A stretch of 18,779 nucleotides of DNA from Alphaproteobacteria bacterium UBA2964 (lineage in GTDB: Bacteria; Pseudomonadota; Alphaproteobacteria; MPNO01; UBA2964). The position numbers and the translations under genes are program-made. This document shows positions 1-8,005 of this stretch, in pieces (positions within the stretch are counted from its first letter, which is position 1; the number at the start of each line of letters is the position of its first letter). The notes beneath the pieces are model-generated. The model saw nothing but the letters and a program-made list of their open reading frames with translations, did no database searches and had not been told where the DNA came from. The stretch lies in contig DEBE01000152.1 of assembly GCA_002348425.1 (NCBI GenBank), forward strand, positions 1 through 18,779. The letters run 5' to 3'.

Positions 1-44
1 CCGGTGCCCCCTATGACAGCAATAGTCGGTTTTTTTTCAGACAA
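1..44 (-). CDS. npdG: F420-dependent NADP reductase (npdG/fno-like), first 14 codons only
   Basis: Only the N-terminus lies in the window; the gene continues beyond base 1. Read on the minus strand from a TTG at 44-42 it encodes (M)SEKKPTIAVIGGTG. This is a beta strand running into a GGTG nucleotide-binding turn, as at the start of F420H2:NADP+ oxidoreductases, which move hydride between reduced F420 and NADP+ in the cytoplasm. No ATG is available nearby in this frame. The TTG is supported by an AAGGA ribosome-binding site seven bases upstream, which overlaps the TAA stop of fbiC, so the two genes are probably translated together. The partner gene, an F420 biosynthesis enzyme, makes npdG more likely than another Rossmann protein, but 14 codons cannot exclude an unrelated NAD(P)-binding enzyme. 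Confidence 0.62.
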   Translation of the reverse strand, partial: MSEKKPTIAVIGGT

Positions 45-51
45 TGAATTA

Positions 52-56
52 TCCTT
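52..56 (-). promoter_or_regulatory. Shine-Dalgarno AAGGA overlapping the fbiC stop codon
   Basis: On the minus strand the end of fbiC reads TAAGGA, so the last two bases of the TAA stop form the start of the AAGGA ribosome-binding site. A seven-base spacer leads to the TTG at 44. This decides the start of the downstream npdG-like gene and implies that ribosomes finishing fbiC feed its translation. Confidence 0.6.
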
Positions 57-2427
57 ATGCGGTCGCGGCTAATGGTGCAGCATTAAAAGATATTCTTAAT
101 CTATCCTCGGTGACAGCGTTGTAAAGGGTAGTTCTCTGCTTGGGGTAACGGCCGGACGCTTCAATCATTCTTTCCATTTGTTCTGGATGTCGTTCCTGTC
201 CATGTATTGTGCCGGCTGCGCGAGATATGCTTTCATTCATTAAGGTGCCGCCCACATCATTAGCTCCAGAATTGAGGCATGCCTTGACACCGGCATCTCC
301 CATCTTAACCCAAGACACTTGTATATTTCGAATAAAGGGATGTAATACTATACGCGCTACTGCATGCATCAAAACGGCTTCTCGGAATGTAGGACCCGGA
401 CGGGCGCGCCCTTTCAAATAAATCGGAGATTCCATGTGGACAAAGGGCAAGGGCACGAATTCTGTAAAACCCATGGTTTTCTCTTGGAGAGCTCTTAAAC
501 GCAGGAGATGCCGGGCCCAGTTTTTAGATTGATCAACGTGTCCGTACATGATTGTGGCGGTGGTATGAAAGCCTAACCCATGGGCAGTTTCCATGATTGA
601 GATCCATTCGTGTGTATTAAGTTTGTCTGGGCATAAAATAGTTCGAATATCATCATCTAGAATTTCCGCTGCAGTACCCGGCAGGGATTTTAAACCAACC
701 TCTCTTAAACGTAGGAGGAACTTTTCAATCGTGAACCCAAGAGTTTTGGCACCTTGGCTGATTTCCAAAGGAGAAAAGGCATGAATATGGATATCGGGGG
801 CTGAATTTTTTACTACTTCACAAATTTCTAAATAAGTTTCCCCCGTATACTCCGGGTGAATTCCTCCTTGTAAACAAACTTCGGTAGCACCGCGCGCCCA
901 AGCCTCTTTGACGCGTCGACCGATTTCATGCTTGTCAAGCATGTAAGGTTTTCCACGCAGATTTTCATGAACTTTACCCTTGGAAAAGGCACAGAATGTG
1001 CACTGGTAGGAGCATATATTTGTGTAATTAATATTGCGGTTTACTACATAGGTCACAGTGTCGCCGATTGAATTCTTACGAATATTGTCGGCGGTTTTAC
1101 ATACATAATCAAAATCAAAATCGCGAGCCTCGAATAGCCTACAAATATCATTCTCACTTAAGGAATGACCCGCAGAAATTTTGTCTAAGATATTCTTTAT
1201 ATCTGGAGTGGCCGTCTTTCGTTTGCTCTTAAAAACTGGGCTGCGTGCATTTTTACCGGGTGCCCAATTCTCGGTCCTGGCCAAACCATCTGCGTCACAC
1301 TTGCTTAATGCTCTGGCAGCTATTTCTGGTGTCATCCAGTCTGCATGTTCCCTGATAAATTTAGGATAAACGGCCAACCTTTCAACCAGTATCTTACCGT
1401 GTGCGGCCGATTGTTGGGCGAGTTGCTCGATTTCTGGCCAGTCAGCTTCCGGATTAACGTGATCTGGTGTTACAGGGGAAATGCCACCCCAGTCGTTTAG
1501 ACCAGCGGCAATAAGTTCTGGATAGACTTCTGGGCTCAGGTTTGGTGGCGCCTGAATATTCATCTGCGAGCCGAGTATTAGTCGAGAGCAGGCAATAGTC
1601 CAAAGTAAATCATCAAGATTCGGTTCCGGTGCATCGGCCATTTGAGTTGCAGGTTTGGCTCTAAAATTCTGAATAATTACTTCTTGAATATGGCCGTATT
1701 TTTTGTGAACTTTTTTTATCGCTAATAAAGCTTGGAGCCTGTCAACCAGTCTCTCACCTATGCCAATTAAAATACCAGTAGTAAACGGGACCCTCGCCTG
1801 ACCCGCCAAAGTCAAAGTTTTTAATCGAGCACGAGGCAATTTATCTGGTGATCCGTAATGCACCCCTCCTGGCTCGCAGAGAGCCGTTGCAACTGATTCT
1901 AACATCATACCCATGGACACGTTAACAGGCCGAAGAAGTTTAATGTCTTTCGAAGTCATGACACCTGGGTTGGCATGAGGAAGCAAACCGGTTTTTTCAA
2001 TTACCGATTTACATGACGCAGCAAGATATTCGATGGTGCTTTTATATCCTAAATAATTAAGCGCATCTCTGGCTGCGTTATAGCGCAGTTCGGGTTTGTC
2101 TCCTAAGGTAAAAAGGGCTTCCTTACAACCTTTCTCCTTCCCCCTACGCGCAATTTCTATAACCTGATCAGGGAGAAGGTATGGTGTTTTTACCTTGCTC
2201 GGTGTGGTTGCAAAGGTACAGTAACTGCAACTATCCCTACATAAATTAGTTAAGGGAATAAATACTTTTCGAGAATAGGATAGGCGGTCAGCGTGGCCAA
2301 AATCCCGCAAAGCGGCGGCTTGCTCCATTAATTTATGGAGGGGTGTATTTAAAAGATAATCGCTAGAAATTTTTTTTTCCAAGTGATGCATTCCAATTCG
2401 GGTGACGTCGTTTAATAATACGACCAT
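55..2427 (-). CDS. fbiC: 7,8-didemethyl-8-hydroxy-5-deazariboflavin (FO) synthase, fused CofG-CofH
   Basis: FO synthase makes the deazaflavin chromophore of coenzyme F420 from tyrosine and a ribityl-diaminouracil intermediate, using two radical SAM modules. Both modules are in this 790-residue chain. The N-terminal CofG half has CRDSCSYC (C63, C67, C70). The C-terminal CofH half has CSYQCTFC (C472, C476, C479). Each is the CX3CX2C motif for a SAM-binding [4Fe-4S] cluster. The stretch at about 305-325, with LNDWGGISPVTPDHVNPE, is characteristic of CofG, and about 690-770 contains the CofH GGTLMNESISRAAG segment. Length agrees with fused FbiC proteins; archaea and many other bacteria carry two separate genes. 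The first ATG (2427) has no clear ribosome-binding site, and an ATG 12 codons on is an alternative. The npdG-like gene follows directly. The tandem dehydrogenase genes diverge 50 bp upstream. Confidence 0.96.
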   Translation of the reverse strand: MVVLLNDVTRIGMHHLEKKISSDYLLNTPLHKLMEQAAALRDFGHADRLSYSRKVFIPLTNLCRDSCSYCTFATTPSKVKTPYLLPDQVIEIARRGKEKGCKEALFTLGDKPELRYNAARDALNYLGYKSTIEYLAASCKSVIEKTGLLPHANPGVMTSKDIKLLRPVNVSMGMMLESVATALCEPGGVHYGSPDKLPRARLKTLTLAGQARVPFTTGILIGIGERLVDRLQALLAIKKVHKKYGHIQEVIIQNFRAKPATQMADAPEPNLDDLLWTIACSRLILGSQMNIQAPPNLSPEVYPELIAAGLNDWGGISPVTPDHVNPEADWPEIEQLAQQSAAHGKILVERLAVYPKFIREHADWMTPEIAARALSKCDADGLARTENWAPGKNARSPVFKSKRKTATPDIKNILDKISAGHSLSENDICRLFEARDFDFDYVCKTADNIRKNSIGDTVTYVVNRNINYTNICSYQCTFCAFSKGKVHENLRGKPYMLDKHEIGRRVKEAWARGATEVCLQGGIHPEYTGETYLEICEVVKNSAPDIHIHAFSPLEISQGAKTLGFTIEKFLLRLREVGLKSLPGTAAEILDDDIRTILCPDKLNTHEWISIMETAHGLGFHTTATIMYGHVDQSKNWARHLLRLRALQEKTMGFTEFVPLPFVHMESPIYLKGRARPGPTFREAVLMHAVARIVLHPFIRNIQVSWVKMGDAGVKACLNSGANDVGGTLMNESISRAAGTIHGQERHPEQMERMIEASGRYPKQRTTLYNAVTEDRLRISFNAAPLAATA

Positions 2428-2477
2428 ACTGCTGATCGACGTTTAGGAAAAGAAGGGTATGAGAGCATTTTAGATAA

Positions 2478-3581
2478 ATGAATATAAAAAAGATTGCGGT
2501 TCTAGGGGCTGGACACGGAGGCTATGCCGCTGCGGCTGACCTAACTGCTCGTGGTTATGAGGTGCATTTACATGCGCGGCGCCAAGAAATCTTGGATCCC
2601 TTGCGAGATGAGGGAGGAATCAAGACAAACGGAATTCAAAAGGGTGTTTTCCCGATTGCTTTAGCCACGACTGAAATTGATAAGGCGATTGAAGGGGTGG
2701 ATCTTATAATGCTGGTGGTGCCATCAGTGGCCCATGAAAACTATGCTAGGTTGCTTGCTCCAGTGTTAACTCCGGAGACCCCGATTTTTGTTAACCCCGG
2801 ACATACAGGCGGAGCACTGCATTTCGTTCATGAGTTGAGAAAGGCGGGTTATATTGACCAGGTCAAAACTTGTGAGACTGTTACACTTACCTATATTTGT
2901 CGAAAAACCGCGCCTAATGCTGTCGACATATTTTCCTTTACAAAGAACCTGAAGTTTGCGGCATTTCCCGGAAAATTTGCACCTGAGATGTTTGAGCTTT
3001 TAAAACCCCTCTATCCGGAGATTACTCTCGTAAGCAGTGTCCTGGAAACCGCGCTTACCAACATAAATGCAGTGTTTCATGCTCCTGGGATGTTGATGAA
3101 CGCAGGATGGATTGAAGATACTGGTGGAGACTTTTTATTTTACAGAGAGGGTATCACCCCTGCTATAGGCAGGGTAATAGCTGATCTCGATTCCGAAAGA
3201 ATGGCAGTTGCGAAAGCACTTGGGGTCCCGACGGCGAGTTTTCTCGATAATTTCTACCAGGCCGGTTTAACTACGTTAGAAGCCAAGGAATCCGGAGATA
3301 TTTCGAAGGCCTGCTATGAAAGCGAGGCTAATGTTAAGATTCAGAGCCCGTCGACGCTTGATCATCGCTATATTCATGAGGATGTCGGGTACGGCTTGGT
3401 GCCATTTGCGAATTTTGGTCGGCTTGTGGGGATCGAAACACCAACAATTGATGGAATTATTCATTTAACCTCTGAAATGATGGAAGTTCCCTATCTATCA
3501 GAAGGACTTTCTCTTAATGCGATGGGGCTCAGCGGACTTGATTTGGCCGCAGTTTGGCGCTTTGTTGAGGATGGAGAATGA
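2478..3581 (+). CDS. Octopine/nopaline dehydrogenase family NAD(P)-dependent oxidoreductase, copy 1
   Basis: Opine dehydrogenases join an amino acid to a 2-oxoacid by reductive amination, or the reverse, using NAD(P)H. This 367-residue protein has the N-terminal Rossmann fingerprint GAGHGG (residues 10-15) after a hydrophobic strand. It also has a helical C-terminal domain with N197 and H201 in NAVFHAPG, matching the conserved Asn/His active-site region, and a conserved LDHRY segment at 294-298. Length is normal for the family. The start is fixed at 2478 because an in-frame TAA stands immediately before the ATG. The stop overlaps the next gene's ATG (ATGA), and that gene is a divergent paralog. 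The LLM oxidoreductase follows. The substrate cannot be told from sequence: many family members are not true opine synthases. Confidence 0.85.
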   Translation: MNIKKIAVLGAGHGGYAAAADLTARGYEVHLHARRQEILDPLRDEGGIKTNGIQKGVFPIALATTEIDKAIEGVDLIMLVVPSVAHENYARLLAPVLTPETPIFVNPGHTGGALHFVHELRKAGYIDQVKTCETVTLTYICRKTAPNAVDIFSFTKNLKFAAFPGKFAPEMFELLKPLYPEITLVSSVLETALTNINAVFHAPGMLMNAGWIEDTGGDFLFYREGITPAIGRVIADLDSERMAVAKALGVPTASFLDNFYQAGLTTLEAKESGDISKACYESEANVKIQSPSTLDHRYIHEDVGYGLVPFANFGRLVGIETPTIDGIIHLTSEMMEVPYLSEGLSLNAMGLSGLDLAAVWRFVEDGE

Positions 3582-4690
3582 CAAAAAAAATTATTGAAAA
3601 GATAGCGATTTTTGGTGCTGGGGGTGGCGGCACCTCTGCGGCGGCCCATCTTTCCACTCTTGGTTTTGAGGTAAGGCTGTATAGCCAGGATGAAAACGCG
3701 CTCAAACCCTTACAAGAAATTGGCGGGGTTGAATTCGATGCCCCTTTTGGAAAGGGGCTCGCAAAATTAGCAATGATAACCAGTGATGCAGCCGCCGCAA
3801 TGCAGAATGCAGATCTTGTTATGGTGGTCAGTCCAGCACATTTTCATGAGAAATGGATTTCCGCAGCTGCCCCTTATTTAAAAGAAAATCAAATACTTTT
3901 TGTGTCTCCCGGTCATACGTTGATGCTCATTCCTCATATTTTGCGATCGCACGGTTTGAAGAAACCCGTATTTTGCGAAACAGCGACGCTTCCTTACCTT
4001 TGTCGTCGGGTTGGACCGACGAAATGCCGTATTTCTCGCGTGTCTGATTTTATGGTTTTTGGCGGTTTTCCGGGTATAGAAAGTGAAAGGCTGTACCAAA
4101 TTGTCAAGAGTGTTTATCCCTCAATCAGATTGTTTTCCAATGTTTTAGAAACGGTATTTCCATACGGTAATGCAATCCATCATCCACCGGCTCTTTTATG
4201 CAACGCTGGCAGAGTTGAGGCAACAGGGGGAAAGTTTCGTCATTATTTTGATGGTATTACGCCATCTGTGGGCAGGCTTATTGATGCCGTGGACCAAGAA
4301 CGGTTGACTGTGGCAAAAGCCCTTGGAGCAGAAACTATGCCCTTTGTCGAATTATTTTATCGGATGGGTTATACAACTGAAGAAGCTAAGGCCTCGGGTC
4401 TTGCTTACGAGGCCTTTCATAGAAGTGAACCGGATAAATGGATACCAGCACCACCCAAACTGGATCATCGATACTTCTTGGAAGATGTCCCCTACGGCCA
4501 CATAATATATTCTGAACTGGGTCGGTTAGCGGATGTTCCCACTCCGACCATTGATCATATTATCCACCTAGCCTCGGTGGCCCTAGGAAAAGATCTTAAA
4601 GCAGACGCATTGACCCTGGAGAAAATGGGTTTAGCTGGCGTAACAAAGGAAAAATTTCTTAGTCTAATTAAAAACGGCTTTGATGATTAG
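3578..4690 (+). CDS. Octopine/nopaline dehydrogenase family NAD(P)-dependent oxidoreductase, copy 2
   Basis: This is a 370-residue paralog of the preceding gene, to which it is translationally coupled by a 4-bp ATGA overlap. The two share the same layout: a Rossmann loop GAGGGG at 13-18, NPGHT/SPGHT near 106-113, and the Asn-His catalytic region (N198, H201, H202 in GNAIHHPPALL). They also share GGKF/GGDF followed by GITP, and LDHRYF at 295-300. Both copies keep the residues expected for activity, so neither looks like a decayed duplicate. The first lines of each Rossmann domain differ in the residues after strand 2, which often decide NAD versus NADP preference. The paired genes could encode a heteromer or two enzymes acting in sequence or on related substrates; sequence alone does not decide. 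Confidence 0.85.
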   Translation: MTKKIIEKIAIFGAGGGGTSAAAHLSTLGFEVRLYSQDENALKPLQEIGGVEFDAPFGKGLAKLAMITSDAAAAMQNADLVMVVSPAHFHEKWISAAAPYLKENQILFVSPGHTLMLIPHILRSHGLKKPVFCETATLPYLCRRVGPTKCRISRVSDFMVFGGFPGIESERLYQIVKSVYPSIRLFSNVLETVFPYGNAIHHPPALLCNAGRVEATGGKFRHYFDGITPSVGRLIDAVDQERLTVAKALGAETMPFVELFYRMGYTTEEAKASGLAYEAFHRSEPDKWIPAPPKLDHRYFLEDVPYGHIIYSELGRLADVPTPTIDHIIHLASVALGKDLKADALTLEKMGLAGVTKEKFLSLIKNGFDD

Positions 4691-4702
4691 GGAGAAAATT
4701 TG

Positions 4703-5701
4703 ATGGCGATAAGATTAGGTATGCGATTTGACGGGTTTGATCCTGTAGGGGAAACCATAGAGGTGGCAGCTCAGGCGGAGGAGGCCGGGGCAAATACTGT
4801 TTGGATGGCGGAACACCTTGGTTACCGGGAGGCAGCTGTCTCTTGCATGGCGTTTGCTCTTAAAACGAAACGTGCCATGGTAGTGCCTACCGCTGTAATG
4901 CCATATCTATGGCATCCCGTTCCTACAGCTATGCAGTTTGCTACTATGGCTGAAGCTGCACCGGGAAGAGTTGGCATTTGTATTTCGGTTGGAAATTTGC
5001 TTAATCTCAGAGAATCCGGTGTTTCACACCCTGAAAAGCCAGTTCGTGTTATTCGTGAATATGTAGAAGCCCTTAGATCATTGTGGGCTGGCGAGACGGT
5101 TGAACAAGAGGGTTTAATTTGGCAGTTGCGTGGTGCGCGCCTTGCTTTCAAACCACCTGGTCCGATTCCTATTTTTGTTGCGTCGACGGGGCCTCAAGTC
5201 CTCGGCTTGGCCGGGCGGATTGCAGATGGTGTTCTTTACTCCGGTGGATTATCTCTAGCTTCAATTCAGAAATGCGCTAAAAATGCGGAAGCCGGTATTG
5301 CTAAAGCGGGGCGCGACCCCTCAGAGGTTCGAAAAGCCGGGTTTGTTTACTTTGCCTGTTCGAAAAATGGTACTGATGCTATTGAGGCTAATAAGCGCAA
5401 AATTGCTTTCCTTTTCCGCAATTCCGCTCAAGCAGATAATATCGCCTCGGTGGATATGGAGATAGATCATGAGGCAATCATGTCGCTCGTCAGGGAACGA
5501 AAAATTGATGAAGCGGCAAAGATGATTCCCTCCGAAGCTGTTCCCATGTTTACTGTGGCGGGGACACCTGATGAATGTCGCAAACAGTTGCAGGCTTATA
5601 TTGATGCAGGGGTTGATGAACCGGTAATAGAGGTTAGTGGAACGGAAGAGGAAAAAACCTTGGCATTAGAAGTAATTCGCGAATTTACTCAGGGGCAATA
5701 A
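4703..5701 (+). CDS. LLM-class (luciferase-like) flavin/F420-dependent oxidoreductase
   Basis: This 332-residue protein has the TIM-barrel luciferase-like monooxygenase fold. Evidence is an early TIEVAAQAEEAGANTVWMAEH segment (strand 1/helix 1 and the WxxEH turn), AAPGRVGICISVGN near 95-110, and the PIPIFVAS-GPQVL-LAGRIADGVL region at about 155-180, which surrounds the cofactor phosphate in this family. Members use FMN or F420. The nearby fbiC and npdG genes make F420 the better guess, with hydride transfer to or from an unknown substrate. The ATG at 4703 is preferred over a TTG at 4700 because the GGAGA ribosome-binding site, lying 1-5 bases after the previous gene's stop, is then seven bases away. 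It is the last gene of the three-gene plus-strand operon and ends at a weak hairpin terminator. Confidence 0.88.
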   Translation: MAIRLGMRFDGFDPVGETIEVAAQAEEAGANTVWMAEHLGYREAAVSCMAFALKTKRAMVVPTAVMPYLWHPVPTAMQFATMAEAAPGRVGICISVGNLLNLRESGVSHPEKPVRVIREYVEALRSLWAGETVEQEGLIWQLRGARLAFKPPGPIPIFVASTGPQVLGLAGRIADGVLYSGGLSLASIQKCAKNAEAGIAKAGRDPSEVRKAGFVYFACSKNGTDAIEANKRKIAFLFRNSAQADNIASVDMEIDHEAIMSLVRERKIDEAAKMIPSEAVPMFTVAGTPDECRKQLQAYIDAGVDEPVIEVSGTEEEKTLALEVIREFTQGQ

Positions 5702-5722
5702 AAATATCTGAAGATAGTTTTT
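5700..5722 (+). terminator. Possible AT-rich intrinsic terminator after the LLM gene
   Basis: An A run and TATCT pair with AGATA and a T run (one unpaired G), giving a short stem around a two- to four-base turn that ends in five Ts. It begins inside the stop codon of the LLM gene. The stem is almost all A-T, so it may be weak; the symmetrical A/T tracts could act in both directions. The rest of the 131-bp gap to the convergent gene holds nothing else that I recognise. Confidence 0.38.
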
Positions 5723-5832
5723 AAAATCACTGAAGTGGTGTGGTGAATTTCTTGCAGACCAAAATATTAAAACACCTGAGGAAATTTTTCGATTCCGGCG
5801 TGGCAATGCGGTCCAATGATGTTCTGCAACAG

Positions 5833-6948
5833 TCAACTGATCCGGTAGAGATCGTCGGTATTTGTAACATCAGAGAGCAATTTAGTGCCATTTTTTGTAA
5901 CGGCGACCATGTCCTTAAGTTGCAAACCGAAACCGTATCCGCTTTGGTAAACAAGGGGTTCAATACCAAGCACCATTCCCTCTTTTAGTTCATAATCCTC
6001 GTATTTTCCGAGATAAGGGTCTTCATGTAAATGCAATCCGATCCCATGACCAACGAATGAAATGGGCGGGAGTCTCAGTTCACTGAATTTTTCAATAAAA
6101 CTTTCATACACACGTTTGGCGCTAGCTCCGGGTTTGATGGCATCAAGAACACGGTATTTACATTCAACTAAATTAGCCCATATATCCGATGCTTTTTTTG
6201 GAGGGTCTCCGACGGATGCTGTACGACAAACACCGGCGTGGTAACCATTGATTACTGAAAAGATTTCCACGCGGCATATATCTCCTTTTTCCAGTATACG
6301 GTTTGTTGGACCGACGTTGGGTAATTCTGATCGTGGTCCCGTTGCCACGATCATAAGTTTAAAATCTTGCGCGCCTTGTTCATAAACGGACCGGGTGAGG
6401 GCTGAGGCAATGTCCATTTCTGTCATGCCAGGTTTAACGGCATTGAAAGATGCGGCAATCGCAGTATCTGAAATGCGAGATAGACGATGGAGTAGTTCTG
6501 TCTCTTCGGGCGTTTTAATTTGTCGAAGGGCATCAAATATTTTATCAGCGGCGATAAAGTCGGCTTTTGGAAGTAGGGCATGAAGTTTTTTAAAGTCTGA
6601 CATGGGTAAATAGGACAATTCAATTCCTACCTTGCCGAATTCACAACCAAGGTCGGTAATCAGCTGTGCCAATGTAGTCATAGGATCCTCGGTGAACTCC
6701 CCCCAAATTCGAATATCAGAATCAGGTAGTTTTTCCCGCACTGTAGTTTCTTCCATATCTACGGCGACAATTCCGGATGTTCCCGCCCCATTTACAGCGC
6801 ATATTGCATGACGCCACCGCATAAGGGGCTGTGATGGCACAACGAAACCAGTACCATAGGCGAAATTCTCTGGTGAGATTGCAATCAGTAAATCAAGCCC
6901 ATGCGCAGCCATCTCTTCTCTCTGTTTTTTCACGACTTCTTTGCGCAT
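5833..6948 (-). CDS. M24-family (creatinase/aminopeptidase P fold) protein with lost metal ligands
   Basis: The protein has a creatinase-type N-terminal domain followed by a pita-bread catalytic domain, 371 residues from the preferred ATG at 6948. That ATG has AGGA nine bases upstream; a longer reading starts at a TTG at 7014 that adds 22 residues of no recognisable character. Numbering here follows the longer reading. Ordinary M24 peptidases bind two metals with Asp, Asp, His, Glu, Glu. Here the first Asp site reads VEIF (E250), the second reads GYHAGVCRT (G261 where Asp is usual), and the last Glu site reads QLKDM (K367). His323 in GHGIGLH and Glu352 in GIEP remain. It is therefore unlikely to be a dinuclear metallopeptidase. 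It resembles metal-free creatinase-like hydrolases, although the histidine creatinase uses before its TNR motif also appears replaced. It is the last gene of the molybdoenzyme operon, about 70 bp after the FAD subunit. Confidence 0.8.
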   Translation of the reverse strand: MRKEVVKKQREEMAAHGLDLLIAISPENFAYGTGFVVPSQPLMRWRHAICAVNGAGTSGIVAVDMEETTVREKLPDSDIRIWGEFTEDPMTTLAQLITDLGCEFGKVGIELSYLPMSDFKKLHALLPKADFIAADKIFDALRQIKTPEETELLHRLSRISDTAIAASFNAVKPGMTEMDIASALTRSVYEQGAQDFKLMIVATGPRSELPNVGPTNRILEKGDICRVEIFSVINGYHAGVCRTASVGDPPKKASDIWANLVECKYRVLDAIKPGASAKRVYESFIEKFSELRLPPISFVGHGIGLHLHEDPYLGKYEDYELKEGMVLGIEPLVYQSGYGFGLQLKDMVAVTKNGTKLLSDVTNTDDLYRIS

Positions 6949-7018
6949 GTTGGTAGGTCCTTTTTTTATGTATGTTGTGGGATGTTCATTGCCAATTTCT
7001 TGAAAGATGTCCAATTAT

Positions 7019-8005
7019 TCACTTATGCCGGGGATCCGCTAATCGTTTGACCAGTCGTCGGACAATTGTGCCGGCGACACGGCGGCGATACCACGGTTTT
7101 GCCGTTGTCGTCCGCATGGGTTTAGACACGCTCTGAACCAACTCAGCGATTTGATTTAGCAGTATGTCATCAAAAGATTTACCGTTAAATCTATTCAAAT
7201 TTTCTAATAGTTGAGGGGAGGGATTTACGGCGGTAAGCCCGATCCTAATTTCTTCCACTACATTACCTGTTTGTTTAAGCCAGACTGCGGCTCCTGCAAG
7301 CGGAAAATCAATAGACCCTCGAATTCGTGCTTTTTCATAAGAACTCCTAGCGTTGGGCTCTTTAATTGGTATATGTATAGAGAATAGTAATTCACCGGAT
7401 TTGAGCGCCAAATGGTTCATACCATCGTCTTTATAGAGTTGTGCTAATTTAATTCTTCTAAATCCATCGGTACTTAATAAATCTACTTCCGCATTATGAA
7501 CTAGTGCGGCTGGTGCGACGTCTCCGGAGAAACTTGCAAAACAGCGATTGCCACCAGGGGCAACATGACAAACTTTTCCGCGTTCCTTGAGACAATAGTC
7601 ATTAGATTTACGCCACCACTCTGACTGGTTGTAGAAGAGGCAGCGTGTATCCAAGCAAAGATTACCACCGATAGTTCCATAACTTTGATGGGTCGGGCCG
7701 GCTACGGCGGCCGCCGCCTCAGCAATAGCATTGGCATTTTCTATAATGTTTTTGTCGTTCGAGAGTTTATCTAGTGTGACGGCGGCGCCAATATGAATCC
7801 CGTCATCATCTACTGTAATCGACTGGAGTTCTTCAATGCCGGAAAGCTCAATAAGTGCAGGAGGGTGTTCGATACCACGGCGGATATTTACGATAATATC
7901 GGTGCCGCCCGCGACATAGCGAGCACCATCATTCTCTGCCATAAGTTTTAAAGCATCTTCTATATTTACCGGACGGTGAAGAATAAAGTCTGGCATTAAC
8001 TCCAT
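7019..8005 (-). CDS. FAD-binding medium subunit of molybdenum hydroxylase, 4-hydroxybenzoyl-CoA reductase (HcrB) type
   Basis: This 328-residue subunit binds FAD through VAGGTD (31-36) and TIGGN (111-115), as in the CoxM/xanthine dehydrogenase FAD subunits. Inserted after TIGGN is a cysteine-rich loop with C122, C138, C146 and C155 (spacing C-x15-C-x7-C-x8-C). This matches the loop that holds an extra [4Fe-4S] cluster in the beta subunit of 4-hydroxybenzoyl-CoA reductase. In that enzyme the cluster takes electrons from low-potential ferredoxin, so the complex reduces rather than oxidises its substrate. Size is close to known HcrB proteins (roughly 320-330 residues). The start overlaps the large-subunit stop (TAATG); an ATG three codons on is an alternative. 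The cluster loop is strong evidence for the HCR type, but the actual substrate is an inference. Confidence 0.9.
   Translation of the reverse strand: MELMPDFILHRPVNIEDALKLMAENDGARYVAGGTDIIVNIRRGIEHPPALIELSGIEELQSITVDDDGIHIGAAVTLDKLSNDKNIIENANAIAEAAAAVAGPTHQSYGTIGGNLCLDTRCLFYNQSEWWRKSNDYCLKERGKVCHVAPGGNRCFASFSGDVAPAALVHNAEVDLLSTDGFRRIKLAQLYKDDGMNHLALKSGELLFSIHIPIKEPNARSSYEKARIRGSIDFPLAGAAVWLKQTGNVVEEIRIGLTAVNPSPQLLENLNRFNGKSFDDILLNQIAELVQSVSKPMRTTTAKPWYRRRVAGTIVRRLVKRLADPRHK

Noticed and set aside
4822..5151. Minus-strand ORF of 109 codons in the LLM gene
   Set aside because: Antisense to conserved LLM motifs, with no family resemblance.
5727..5988. Two opposing ORFs of about 80 codons across the LLM/M24 intergenic gap
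   Set aside because: Both overlap the C-terminal coding part of the M24 gene in another frame or strand, have no good ribosome-binding site and show no recognisable domain.
6949..7014. TTG-initiated 22-residue extension of the M24 protein
   Set aside because: The internal ATG has AGGA at good spacing and matches where the creatinase-type N-domain normally begins.
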